The notes under the pieces are model-generated. The model had not been told where the DNA came from. It worked only from the letters and a program-made list of their open reading frames with translations, and made no database searches. A DNA stretch of 64,000 bases from Apostichopus japonicus (Eukaryota > Echinodermata > Holothuroidea > Aspidochirotida > Stichopodidae), in NCBI RefSeq assembly GCF_037975245.1, contig NC_092567.1:21366376-21430375 (forward strand), given 5' to 3'. Both the position numbers and the translations under genes were made by a program. Position 1 is the first letter of the stretch, and each line of letters starts with the position of its first letter. Shown here piece by piece: positions 22,815 through 35,300 of the stretch.

Positions 22815-23299
22815 CTATAATGAACCTACGATTAACCTTTATAATGAACCTATATATATGAACCTACAATGATGGAGTGTTCTACACAGTGTAGTTTGAT
22901 ATCGTGGTGGACTATAATTCTTTGTTTTTATTTTTGTTGTTACATTACATTAAAGTGCTTCGATTTCATCTCTTCTTTGTGTATTGTGAACTTTTGCTGC
23001 AGTTGTCAGCGAACAAATATGTCAAATTTACAGCATTGTTCCATGTTCGGTATATTTTCAAAATGATTGTCAAGGCACGAGATGTAAAATTACAGTAGCA
23101 TTGAAAAAAAGTTGAAGTTATCTTACCTGCATTTGTTTTTAAACCTATGATTCATTCCCAATTTTTTTTGATTATATGCATTGTTCGGGCTTTGTTTAAA
23201 TAATATAAACATGTCAGAACATTTTATTTCCTGTTTATGAACAATGCCTCTAATGAACAATTACTAATCACTAATCTATATATCGAAGATCAGTATATA
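22815..23299. other. non-coding DNA with short repeats
   Basis: Small imperfect repeats of ATAATGAACCTA lie at 22816-22875, next to the SINE. The remainder is AT-rich with no supported gene. Confidence 0.5.
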
Positions 23300-24877
23300 C
23301 AGCTTTAAAATCCTCTGATCCGCGATTCACCCTCCTCCTCCTCGGTCTCTCTCCTGTCTCTCCACGAGATAACCAGTCAGACTACTCGGGCTATGAAAGC
23401 CAAGAGTTTAAAAATCTCAAGATTTCAAACTCTGCAGGCGGGGGTTTTAAATTTTTAGTCTCTTTCACGAGAGATTGACGTGTTTCATCCCAGCTCCCGC
23501 TTTTCGAAATGCAACGCCGATGTTGGCAAGGGAGGACGGGAAACAAACAAGATTCATGGCAGAGCCGGATTCGTTAGGTCTTACATCGTCGAGGACGAGA
23601 GACAATTGCAGACTATTCTACTGTACTGTACTACATAACAAGAGGACAACACTGGAGCAGGTGACGTTAGATATCTAATGTACAGAAGGAGGAGTGATAT
23701 TGTACAGAGTCCCCTTCATTAGCAAGCCAATGAGAAACCAGGAATTGATTATCGCACTGGGAGATGAAACGAGTGTGCTGGACTGCTCTGCTGCAGCACA
23801 GTGCGGATGGAGTACAGAGATTAATGGCAAGATAATACTGTAAATAATATTTTAAATGATAGATTCGGTGAAGGGACTCAGTTATTGCAGTGAGCAGATC
23901 TGTTGGCAAAAGATTTTTCCAAAATTGTTAAAAAAATAACAAGCAAAGAAGAAGAAGAAAATAGAAGAAAGACAATTGTGTGACTATGATGATTAAATGT
24001 AACGGATATTAGCTCGTTACTGGTGGTAAGGACTGCCGTTGTTGTTCTCGGACTAATTAGATCGGATTTTACTCACTGGATCTTGTGGGACTAAAACTTG
24101 TCTTGACTGTTGTGATCTTATTGGATATATCTTCAAGTTGAAACTCGCTATTTCTCGCGAACGTCATATTTTTTCAACATTTTACGGCAATTCTTTCAGA
24201 TTTGTTCTACTCCCGAATGATTCATTTCTAGAAAAGGGAAGACTTGCTTGAATCTTTTCGCTAATTAAGAAAACGGATCGTCGCAGCCGTAGATTTATAG
24301 TGCTCTTCCGTTTATACATTTCTGTTCTTCACCGTTAAAAAACGAAGCAAAAATAGGTCTTAAGTCACCAACACTGGATGTCCCCATTTTTAGGATACTA
24401 CCGGGTTTTGTTGCGGACGGTACACTCGAGGATCTTTTCTGCAGACTGACGGTGCTCTTCATTTATGGTTTTCCATTTTAGTAAAAGGGTTGAAACCATC
24501 AGTACTGGGACCCTTCTTTTTCTAATCCTGCCCTTTATTCTTTCAAGTACGTAAAAGAAGTGCCTTTAATGCCTTCTATTCTAATGACAATATTTTAAGT
24601 ATCAATAAACAGAAACCTCGTAAAGTGCTTTAATTTTTGGACAAATGTAACAAAACAGAAACACAAACATGGAAAGTTTGCAGCTGAGAATTTTATGATG
24701 AGTTCAAAGAAGTGGAAGACAGGATCTTGGAGATTTTAATGCGCGGATGCTCTGTTTTTTCCCCCAAAAAATTTAAAAGTTGAACTTTTGAGATTTGAAT
24801 AATTTCTGCGGTTTATAACTTGGCGACTTAATTTTTGGAATCCCATCATGGGTCGAATGGATACATACTATTTAAAG
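23300..24877 (+). promoter_or_regulatory. candidate promoter / 5' UTR exon region
   Basis: For about 1.6 kb the texture changes. There are few TACAGTA words, no R1 and no homopolymer G runs. CG content is higher, and there is a pyrimidine-rich CTCCTCCTCCTCGG block at 23330 followed by GC-richer sequence. Two ATG-led frames end at plausible donors in phase 0. One is 23556-23660 (MAEPDSLGL... to TTLEQ|GTGACG). The other is 24848-24877 (MGRMDTYYLK|GTAATT). Phase 0 is what the first visible liprin-alpha exon at 44118 needs, so this could be an alternative 5' end of that gene. The link is inference only. Confidence 0.3.
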
Positions 24878-24983
24878 GTAATTTAAAGCTTGTTTTCAAG
24901 TGTTTGTGATTTACTTTGTTCCTCGCTTACTCTGTCTCCCCACAACCTTAAAGGTAATTTAAAACTCGTTTCAAGTTTTTGTG
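24874..24983 (+). repeat. 41-bp R1 core between 35-bp direct repeats
   Basis: The 41-base R1 core at 24909-24949 (ATTTACTTTGTTCCTCGC ... CCCCACAACCTT) lies between two near-identical direct repeats, 24874-24908 and 24950-24983. Both begin AAAGGTAATTTAAA. The duplication also copies the candidate donor AAAG|GTAATT. This is the shortest R1 copy in the window. Confidence 0.8.
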
Positions 24984-25884
24984 CTCTGTTATTGATGCTT
25001 GCTTGCAGTACATGTTGGTGTTTTAAGCAACAAATTATTGGTACAGAATTGACCTCAAAATCGAACCTTCTCGTACAGTGTGATGTACGGGTTATGAACT
25101 TAGGAGAAACTATTTGTTTGTCATTCCTTAAACTTCATATCTTTTCCTTGAATGTTTAGTAGATTTGAAATATAATGGGAGAGGGGGGGGGGGGCAGGTG
25201 GGGCAAATGTTAAGTGGAAGGATGTTACTGTATGCTTGGCATTAAATGCTATAACATCAACTAGTATTACATACCATCATGTTGGGTTTGTATGGCCTCA
25301 CCCTAACAAAAGTTTGGGTAGAGTATTGGTTCGTTGGCAGGGGGTGGGGGACTGGGGGTGGTGGGATGGCATCCATCCCAGTAATGTTACAGAAGGCATT
25401 ATTGGTTTAAGGTCATGTAATACCTGGTTATATCCAACTTAATACTTTTAGTGACTTACCGTTGGTTTTAACCCAATTCATAAACTTTGTTCCCCACAAA
25501 GTGAATGTTGTGCACTCTACTTCTGTTTGCACAAACCAGGCCAGTTTTATGTCAATTTTATTGTGATTTAATTGGCAAACACATCAACAAATTGTTTCCA
25601 GGATCTTCTCCATTTAACCCCTCGAAGAGGTTAGTTTAAAGGGTTAATTTAACCTCTCTAAAGGTCGCCACCCCTCAACCTTCCAAAGTGCAATTTAGGC
25701 TTGTTTTCTGAACTTGGATTTTCAACTGTCAGAATGATATGTTCATATTTAACAAACGCAATATTTTCACATATTTGTAGGGTGTTTTTAAACTCTAATC
25801 TTATATACTCAAACCAACAAGTTTCAGAATTACGCATTTCGCATTACCCATAAACATACTGAACTGGCGTGCGCACAATTTTGA
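24984..25884. other. non-coding DNA, no gene seen
   Basis: A 12-base G run lies at 25183-25194. An imperfect inverted repeat lies around AGAGGTTAGTTT and TTTAACCTCTC at 25626-25662. No exon is supported. Confidence 0.5.
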
Positions 25885-26160
25885 CAAAATATTTTTCGGA
25901 AAACACCATAATTTAAGGTCCTGATCACTACAGTTCCGAGCGAATTGGGTCGGAAAGAAATCGGCGCACAAAACGAACGCACTCAGCACTTTGGGTGGCA
26001 GAATTAGAAGGGAGGAGGGTGCGACATAGAGAACGCACATTGTCATACTTAAGGTTATCAATTCAGTCTAGACAAGGTAGATTCGAGAGTGCTGAGATTG
26101 TGAGTAGACAGGTAAAGCTCGTAAATATCCAAAGCCGGTAAGTTTCGGAATTTATGGGAT
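25885..26160 (-). repeat. dispersed repeat R1, full-length reverse copy
   Basis: On the minus strand it reads ACCGGCTTTGGATATTTACG, TTTACCTGTCTACTCACAAT, CTCAGCACTCTCG, TTGATAACC, CACCCTCCTCCCTTC, CTGCCACCCAAAGTGC and CGCTCGGAACTGTAG. The same order of blocks occurs in the plus-strand copies at 38.4 kb, which fixes the element as roughly 280-330 bases. Confidence 0.75.
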
Positions 26161-29149
26161 TTCAGTAAATTGAATAGCAACATCTAACAAACTAGTTCAA
26201 CTCAAAAATGCTCTTGATTAAAGGGGATCGTTAGTTCATCCTTGCCCTTAAAAGAATCTTAATCTGTAGATCTGGACAGTAAATAATATGGTTGATTCTT
26301 TCTTCCCTGCTGGGTTTGCTCATCAACATAACCTCCTGATGGTAACCGCAAAAAATTTATATGATAAAAATAAAAAGAGAATTTTTGGGTGTGGACTTAC
26401 TTACATTTTGAAAATAATTCTCTTAAAGGTCATCCGCATATCTAATTTACAGATTTCTGAAAGTATCGACTTTTAAGTGGATCAGTTGTGACCTTGACAA
26501 TCTTTTTATAATAGTATATATGTGTGGTATGCATTGTTTAGCGTTATTGTCATAACTATTATATAACAAGCATGAAAATTGGAATCTGATATGAAAGAAA
26601 CAGCAAGAAAACTCCATAGCAAGTATGTCACCACTCCCCCATTCCCAACCACCCACCTATATTTATATATTTCATCAAGAGCATCCTAAATATTTTCTGA
26701 AAGTTTTAAAGTTTAACTGGATCAAATGTGACCTTGGCAAGTTTTGTGTATAAGTATCTGTATACTGTATCTCAGTGTATGCTATGCTTTATCTTAGTGG
26801 TATTGTTCTGTATTTCTCCCAAATAAAATTATGTCAAGGACGAGCTTGGAAGGAGTCTCCGTAACAGGACTATTGCTAGATTAGAGTTGGAATTTTTTTT
26901 GTTGGGGGTGAATGGTAGGCTGTTGTCTGCCCTAGGAAAGGGTGTGAGTATGAGAAACTGTTTATGTGTAAGATGGAAAATTATCCAAAATGGTCCTATG
27001 ATTTCCAACATTTTAAAGTTACTTTCTGTTTCTTTAAACCCCTGTGGCTAAGGCCAGAGATTCTGCGAACAAATTCCCAATGTACATCTAACGTCTCGTA
27101 TTTTCTGAGGAAAAGAGAGGCATCAACCATTGATAACATGCCAGTCGTCATATTACGAGAGTAACACAATTTGCAATTTGTGGTGGACTAAAGAAGAAAT
27201 TTGTAAGTTTGCCAGGTACCTGTAACTTTCCTTTAGAATTGACTGTCTATACAGTAGCTTAACATATGACCATGTGCCAAATACAACACCTAATACAGTG
27301 TTCTAGATAATGTTAAACCCACAGTACTGCATTCATCTTCATGCATATACTGCCATTGACCACTTCCTGTTCTTACATTATATACCCACACCCCTTGTTT
27401 TTGTTCTTATCATCTACCCGGTAATTAAACCAAGTGGCTGAGAATCAATCCCTCTTCCATCACTTTCATTGATTTTTGGTTTTCAATTAAACTGCTTCTA
27501 CGACTCTCATGCATACATGTACATGTGTGCATCTGTTTTGCAATCATAATTCTGTTCTGGGCCAGCATAATTATAACCAGAGCTATGGTCATAGAAATCA
27601 GAGACCAGCAGGACAGAAGTCTTATTTTATGGCATGTAGGCATCCTACTCTGGTGGCATGTGGCATTTGGCATGTGGATGTGGCATGTGGCATGTAGGCC
27701 TCCTACTCTACAAGTAGTCTAAGGTGCTGTACTTTCTTTTATTGCCACCAAAGTGTGAGAAAGTGGAGAGTATTTAAATGATGCAAAGTAATATTTTTCA
27801 ATTTATGTATTGTTCATCATATTGTTGTTATGGTATATCCCCCACATGTTTTTAAACTAAAAGTGAAAATTTCTATTTCAATTAAGCAACTGTAACTGTT
27901 TCAACTTTTCATTGTAGTTTCACATTCGTGGTGATTTTTACTCAAACTAAGATTACAACTGATACACCCTACCCTTCTCATTGCAACTACTTTAATACAC
28001 TCGCCCTCCCCACCTAAAGTAGAATGGGTAGTGAATATCTGATGGCTCCATTTTACTCCAAACATATCATGAACTAGACACTTTCTTATGAAGTATTTTA
28101 ATAATTACCCTGCAAATTATTTCTGTCAACTTTTTTTTATTTTTATAATTTTTGTCTCATTGAAATGAGATGTTATAGACCTTCATAATGTTCCAATTTT
28201 TTTTTTACTTTTCCTTAAAATGTTACACTACAATAATTTAGAGGGATCTATTTTAACTTCTTTTCTTTGGGGGGGGGGGGGAATTTGTGCAAGTTTATCA
28301 TTAAAGAACCTGATATTCTTTGTTTTCTGAAGTTCAAGTTTGACTTCTATTGGCATCGTCATGGAGGGAGGAGGACATGGTCTTAATTAAGCCTGATCTT
28401 CTGTAAATGGTGTGGAAACTATTAGCAATTCGTTCTACTTTTTTTGTTTACATCGCAAGATAGACAGGAAATGACGATGCAGGTCTGGTGTTATTCCTCC
28501 GTAAGGTACGAAAAGGTTCGTGTGGATATCCAGCGATGCATAATTAAAGAGAAGCCTATACTCACTTCCAAACACCTCCCCGACTCCCAGACTGGCATAG
28601 TTTATCTTAAAGATACGGGCAGAAATGAAGAGAACAGAAAATACTGAATTCCTCTCGTAATCCCCCAAAGAAAAGAAACATTGACATCAAGACTGATTGC
28701 AGGAATAATTAGAAAAACAGTGCGAGTCACTGAACCGAGTTTTGATTGAAGATCGGGAGCCCCGTTCTGGAGAACTGCACCTGATGAAGTACGGCATGCG
28801 CACCAAGGGTTTGTTGTTACTCAATACACATACTGGCCTTACAGTATATGTACACTAAATATGTATACAGTGTGGTTATTAAATTCATCCAATGTTGTTT
28901 TATTTTTTATTTATTTTTTTTATTTTAACCTAATCATTAAGAGAAATAAAAATGAGAAGAGAAGGAAAGAAGAAATAGAAGGGGAAAAAAGGGTGCCAGA
29001 TGTTTAAATGATTGAAAAGTGTTTGGTTATTGCTCTGGAAGATATCCAAGGTTATTACAGGTGGGTTTAGGAGTTGATAATTATACCGACCCCGCACACA
29101 AAATTCACTCTCAAGATGTTGACATGTTCTTAGACGGTTTTGTGACCCG
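26161..29149. other. non-coding DNA, no gene seen
   Basis: Contains a short GGCATGTGGCATGTGG-type repeat at 27655-27700, a 13-base G run at 28269-28281 and AT-rich tracts at 28120-28210 and 28895-28930. The open frame at 28444-28647 is hydrophilic but has no splice sites or family resemblance, so it is not called. Confidence 0.5.
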
Positions 29150-29300
29150 GATTTATTTTTAATTTACCCGGGCACCAGTTCTCTTACCTGTCTCCAACTC
29201 CTCTTCACTTTTCGTTGTACCCAGTTACTTGTAGCTAAGTTTGCAATTGGTAACGGTTTAACACTGCATATGCGCTCGGCCTATAGTATGTCTCGCTACT
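29150..29300 (+). repeat. dispersed repeat R1, diverged copy
   Basis: Has TTCTCTTACCTGTCTCCAAC, a GGTAACGGTTTAACACTGC segment and ATGCGCTCGGCCTA in the order seen in standard R1. The rest is too diverged to bound. Confidence 0.5.
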
Positions 29301-31479
29301 GTGTAACACATGCAGGTATATATCTCCTCTCATAGAGTCTACACATATTCGGAATTTTGACCTGCATTTTGGTATTTAGCACATTTGTAAGCTGTGATGG
29401 TTCTATGTTTCTTGAATGCCTGTCTTCATTCCACTATCCCATCTGCTTACCATGCAAAGGTGATTTAAAGAGAACTTTTAGTACTTATATTAGCAGGGAG
29501 GGGGTGGGGGGGGGGAATGCTCTGTTTTCAATGTAAACATTAGCTCCGTTTCCTTCTTCAGATTCTTCAGATACAGTATAGGATAAGGTTGAATTATGCA
29601 TCTTTGCATATATGGGTTGCAAATGAATTGATACTGATAAACAGCCGATAGATCCCCATTTCATAATTATTTTTGCCGCACCTAAAAAGACAGTTTATCA
29701 TCCGACTCGTGCCTTTTTCGTCTCCACCAAACATATTTTTCTCAATTTCTGTACCGTATCTTCCATTTCTGGAGTGGCTCCTGCAACATCAACCGTTAAT
29801 TTCGAAGATTGACGAAAACATCTAGGGCTCTGCAAAACATTTTCAGACATGCACAGCTTGCTGCCAAACAAAGAATTGCCTATAAGTCACCTTTATCAAT
29901 GCCCAAACTGAATTATTCCACCTGCTTGTTACATGATAACTGAATTTATCTCCATGCCTATAGTGTCTGCTATGAAACAAACTTTAAATTAAAGGGATGG
30001 GGGGGGGGGGGTGGGGCTTAAATCAGAAGTGCCTGGGTAAATTCACTGAGCTGGAGAACTCACATCATTGAAACAGAACAAAAAAGTATATGTGGCTGTA
30101 TGAACATTACATCTAGCAGTAATGTTGTTTTCAAACTCCACATTTTTCGTTTGCCCGACAGGATGCATTTCTTGCTTGTGAATGTATCATATTCTGATAG
30201 TATTATACATTAAGGGTATAATTTATCCCGAATCGGATTGCAAAATGCTGGATGAAAAGATTGTCAAATTCCTAGATTGGAATACCATGATGAATAGTGC
30301 TCAGCTTTTGTTCACAGGAAGCACAGTAGTTTTTAGATGGAACTCACATCCTTTGGGGAAAACTGCTACTTAAACTCCTAAAAATGACTCCCTAAATAAC
30401 ATCATATCTCTCGCAAAATTTCTATTTCACCCCATCAGTTCAGGCTGCATATTCTGATCATTTTCATAAATCTGTTTATTATTTTGAATTTTCCAAAATA
30501 TGGCATATCAAGTTTTTATACTTCATTCTTTTCTAATTACTTGTCTTTTATACACACTCCAATCGACCAAGCCTGTGAACTTGTAGAATTCTTGAATTGC
30601 GCCCCCAATGACCCTCTAAGGCCACCATCCCCTCTTTCTTCCAAATCTACCATCCAGACCATGAAGAGACCGTCCCAGACATGAAAATCTAAGGCTAAAA
30701 ACAGGCTACATCAAAAGAAAAGAAGGGAGAAGAAAGCAGACATGTCACATACACATCCGAAAGATTCCTGATTTCATGTCCCCCTCGTGTGCCCTTGTCG
30801 TGTTGATGCCGTTTCACTTGAATGGTATAACACTGTTTCCTCCCTACCTAACCTATTCCCCCCCCCCCCCCATCTGTCTCTTCTACACAACATATCACCC
30901 AAGGTGAAGATACCAAGGAACTTTTTCATGACTTGTGGATGATATAAAAGTCAGAAGTTGACATCAATCACGGCATGAGATGTCACATCGATTCTGCTTA
31001 CAATATATATTTAATATTACATTGATGTCTAACATGGGGTAGAAATTGGATAAGTGCCTATCAGAGTACAGTGATCAGATGTGGTTAGATGCGAATTGAA
31101 GAATCCAATTTCTATATTGAGTTTGTCAGGTTCGAGGGCTGTTGGTGTAGTTGTGACTGTGAGTAGTTTTATGGTTACATGACACATTACCCTAATCGTT
31201 CATGATACTCATGTGTCATGTCGCTACACTTGGGAACGGGCCCACAGTTATTTCGGGTGTCCTCTGTTTAAAGGAATATACCAGTCGGTGGTAAAGAGCT
31301 TGAGAACAATTTACAACTTAACATTAAACCCATCTTGATTATAATCAACCTTGGGATTCAATTTTACAATTATTTTCTACAGTACACTTGTGAAAGTCAC
31401 GTCACTCCTTCAGTCTTTACTATTTATTTGCTCCACTCTTACGTATCTCTCCAATCTACACATATGCACTTTCCCATCT
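29301..31479. other. non-coding DNA, no gene seen
   Basis: G or C runs lie at about 29499-29516, 29999-30011 and 30858-30871. A fragment at 30598-30665 (GCCCCCAATGACCCTC, CCAAATCTACCATCC) resembles the middle of R1. No exon is supported. Confidence 0.5.
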
Positions 31480-31891
31480 ACCTAAACCAGGGTTGTCCAA
31501 CCTTTTGTAGAGGAGGGCCACATGGAATAATTATGATGAAGGAGGGGGCCCGCATGAACCCTACGCTCGATTTTTTGCCCGAAGCCCAAGGCAACAAAAT
31601 GTGAGCACTGCGCGAGCGCACTGATCTATTTTCCTTCCTGATAAAACAGATGAATAAAGTCCAGCCGCCCCTCCCCCACCCCTCCGCTTAGAGTGTCACA
31701 CAAACTGACCTGTATGCAGTTTTTTGGACCCAGAAGGTTCGAAAGATTGATTATATAGCTTCAAATTGTTATCAATAAATCTGCTCACTAAAATTTTGCA
31801 CCGTAGAAGCATCTCTGGTGGGCCGGATGCAACCCTGCGGCGGGCCGGACTGTGGCCCGCGGGCCGTAGGTTGGACAACCCTGACCTAAAC
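31480..31891. mobile_element. non-autonomous hAT-type DNA transposon with 8-bp TSD
   Basis: The element at 31488-31883 (396 bases) has perfect 15-base terminal inverted repeats, CAGGGTTGTCCAACC at the left and GGTTGGACAACCCTG at the right. It is flanked by identical 8-base target duplications ACCTAAAC at 31480-31487 and 31884-31891. CAGGG-type ends and an 8-bp duplication are diagnostic of the hAT superfamily. GGGCCACATGG and GGGCCGGAC-type subterminal motifs are present at both ends. It has no transposase frame. The intact ends and exact TSD suggest a fairly recent insertion. Confidence 0.92.
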
Positions 31892-32119
31892 TATACATGA
31901 CTGGATATGGTTTTTAAATAGCAATATAATCCCACTTCAGCTACAACACAGAATTTAGTTTTCGGGATTCTGATGTTCTGTATATTTGCAAAATTGAAAT
32001 TTATCAATTTAGCAATATTTCGTAGATTGTTTTATTTATGTTTTTCTTTGCTGTTGTAATTCTGATACAATCTAGAAAAAACGAAAAAGAAGAGTTCTAG
32101 CCATTGGCCTTTATCACTG

Positions 32120-32375
32120 ACTACTTGATTTACTTCACTCCTTTGCTAACCTGTCCTCTCCCAACCTCAGGACTCTCGATCTACAGTATCTTCGGTTTGT
32201 GATGCAACACTGAACACAGAGGACACACAATTAAAAGCATGTTCAATGGAAAAAGGAATTCACTGAATAAATTATGTAGGATTGATAACCATGTGCAAAG
32301 AGAATTTACTTCGCACCTTGCTTGCTTCTCTTGCTTACCACAACCTCAGGACTCTCGATATACTGTGGCTTTAGA
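32120..32375 (+). repeat. two R1 copies, first with variant B tail
   Basis: The first copy (GATTTACTTCACTCC, CTAACCTGTCCTCTCCCAAC, CTCAGGACTCTCGATC) continues into ATGTTCAATGGAAAAAGGAA and GATTGATAACCATGTGC, as at 11.5 kb. Directly afterwards a second core starts (GAATTTACTTCGCACC, CTTACCACAACCTCAGG, ACTCTCGATATACTG). Two cores bracketing the variant tail may reflect stepwise insertion. Confidence 0.7.
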
Positions 32376-35300
32376 ATGTAAAATGCCATAAAAATTTCAT
32401 CAGAAATTACTAGCAAACAAGCATGAATTGTAATAGTTAGGTTATAAGCTTAAGATGCACATTTCAATCAATAGGTTGGTAAATTCCTGATATTGTTCCA
32501 GTCCCCCTCAATCAGTACTTCTTCATTGTCATTTAAATAACTTCCTAGCAAAGAAAAGGGAAAAATTGCCTTGAATTATGCAATCTTATTGGATTATTAC
32601 AACGTTGTTTTAATTAAGGGTTTATAGGCTATGAAGTGTTAAGTTGATAAACCAGTTGAATGGGATGAAAATAACAATAGCAGTATACTGCCGAAGTGGT
32701 AAAGAAAAGGTTAAATTAACCATACACACTCAATGAATCATTGGCATGTACAGTACCTCCCATTTGGCAGGTGCCAATCAGAAGTAGGTATGCTTCTCAT
32801 TCGAAGCGAAATGGTTCCCGGAAGAAAAGAACAGGTTCCTGAAAAAAACTCAAAAGAAAACAGGGCAGACAGGGCAGGTGCTAATTAAATCGATGAATTT
32901 TTTACGAGGATTCATAAATTTTCAATCATAGATTCTGTTGTAATATTCTGTCAAAATTTCACTCCTTGATGAATCGCAGCAGTTGTGGTTTCTGTCAGCC
33001 AAATCCATGGCAGGTATATAGACGCCCAACATTACATTACAGGAACTGAATTAGGCGACAGAGAAAAATGTTGCCCATAAATTACTGAAATTCATGAATC
33101 CAGAACTCAGTGTGGAGTTGAGGCCGAACCTAAACACTAGTTTAGAATGTTAAAGTTGGGGCAAAATTTCCCAAAAGAGAGGAAGGGGAGGGACAGATCG
33201 TCAGTATACATTCACATTTACCGCTAATTGGATCTCAGATAGCAATTTTTATGCACCAGTAGAAAGCAAGGCCCTGGCAAAATTCTGCCTGTAAGCTGGT
33301 TAAGGATTTAGTCAGTCAAAGTATTAGCATTGATTTCTGCATGTACCTAACATAGGCCTTGTATTACTGGTTTATTATCAACAAATAGTTTTTGAGCTGT
33401 TCTCCAAGACTTTTACAGTTAGGAACTGTGTCAAAAGTAGGATGCTGAGGGGGCTGCAGCATCCCGCAGCCAGGCTGTGTACAAAAATTCTTTTGTGCGG
33501 CTGTGCAGTTTCACACAATAGGCTGCACTATAATAAGATAAAATCTCTATTGTGTGATATTGGATGCAGCTTTGCTGCAGGGGATATTGCAGCTGCTGCA
33601 GCCTTCTCTTTTTGAAACTGTGCCTAAGTAATGTGTCTTGTAATTCCAGCAAATTTTACTGAGAACTTGAAGTTAATAAGTAGATTTTCTTAAAGCACTG
33701 GCATTCTGTAGTAATGGGTAAAATGAATGGTGAAGTTTGATAATGCATGCAATATTATAGTTTCCTCTGTAACACCCAGGAACACAAGGGCACATTATGA
33801 ATCAATTGATGCATACAATATAATAGTTAATGACCTAAATTTTTTAAAGGAGAAAGTGCAGTACCTGGCCACTAATTGTTCACTATATATACTTAACCAA
33901 GAGTTTATCATTGCAAATTAGATGTCATTTGTGATGGCTATAATCGTTTGCTTTATCGTCGATTATTAACCAGTTACTGTTCATGCGTGCAGTGTTGAAC
34001 ATAACCTTTTTTTGTATTTTTTTGTGTGTAAATTACACTTGGAAAACACTCAAAGTTAACATCGACAGCAGCTGACACGTCGTATAAGTACTGTAGGCGT
34101 CTGTAACCTTGAAAACTTATAAATTTGCTGAGTCTCATCTTCACTAGTTGTTCTAACTTTGAATATTACTTATTACCAAAATGTCATATATTTGTTACAA
34201 AAGACGAAAGACTCGAGCTCAGAAGGGCAATTAAAAGCCGCCAGTTCGCAATCAATAAAGAGAGATATTAAAAACCCCCACAGAAGACGTCGCCGACGCG
34301 ATGTGCCTCGTAGGCGGTAGCAACGTTTTGTCATTCCCCCGAAGAATATAAAAAATTAATGGCGTAATTTCTCGCGATGTTATTGTGCTACCCATGAGCA
34401 GATTTTTATAATACAGTAGAAAAGTATTAGGTTTTGAATGTGCTTGTTTTTAATCTTCTTCGTGTAATGCCTATAAGCAATTAGAGAGAGAGAGATAAAG
34501 AGACAGTGAGATACAGTCTGTACCTGTGACAATACTGTAGCCAATTACAAAACGGAACAGTAATTGTGTAGTTTCTTGGCATATATGTATAAATGTACTT
34601 TTTTTTATTTGACTTTTCAGGCATTAAAATGCTAACCTTCAGATTATAGCTTGTAACTGTACCTCCCATAGAATTTTAAATTATTATGTATGGTTTTACC
34701 ATATTATGTATGAAATGGTCTTGCACATGTATATGATAGGTTCAGTAGCTAAACAATGCATGAGCTAAAATTAAACTGTAAATTAGAGAATGAGATTTAT
34801 ATTTGTAAGTCAAAAGGGCTCGGATTGGCTTTTCTGACATATACACTACTTTATCATCACAAGGTAACTGCATGCCTTTCAGGCCGATATAATTAATCCG
34901 AAGAATCGAATCGATAAAGGTGCGCTGGGTGGAGGACGAGGGTTGAAAGATGGAGGTGTTGAAGCTTGAGGAGGGTGGGATGTCGTTCTAAAGCCCATCC
35001 AGGGTCACAAGGCATAATTCAGTTAATTCAAACATGTGACATGTATTTAGACAGATATCATTCAATCAGTACTTTACTTGGTCATCTCAAAAGTTTTTCA
35101 AGCAGTAAAAAAGAATCTAACTGGAGCCAAAATTGCTACTTGGATAATTGTATTCTATAGTACATTGTTTTTACGATTCTGTTCAACCACTTGGGTCAGA
35201 TCTGTAGTTTGGTATTAAATCTTACGTCCCGTACATATACCACTGTAACGGGTATACATAACAATGGTCGTCCAGGCCTTCGGATACCCCCCCCCCCCTA

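Noticed and set aside
28444-28647. 67-codon hydrophilic frame
   Set aside because: No splice context, no recognisable motif, and an equally long antisense frame.
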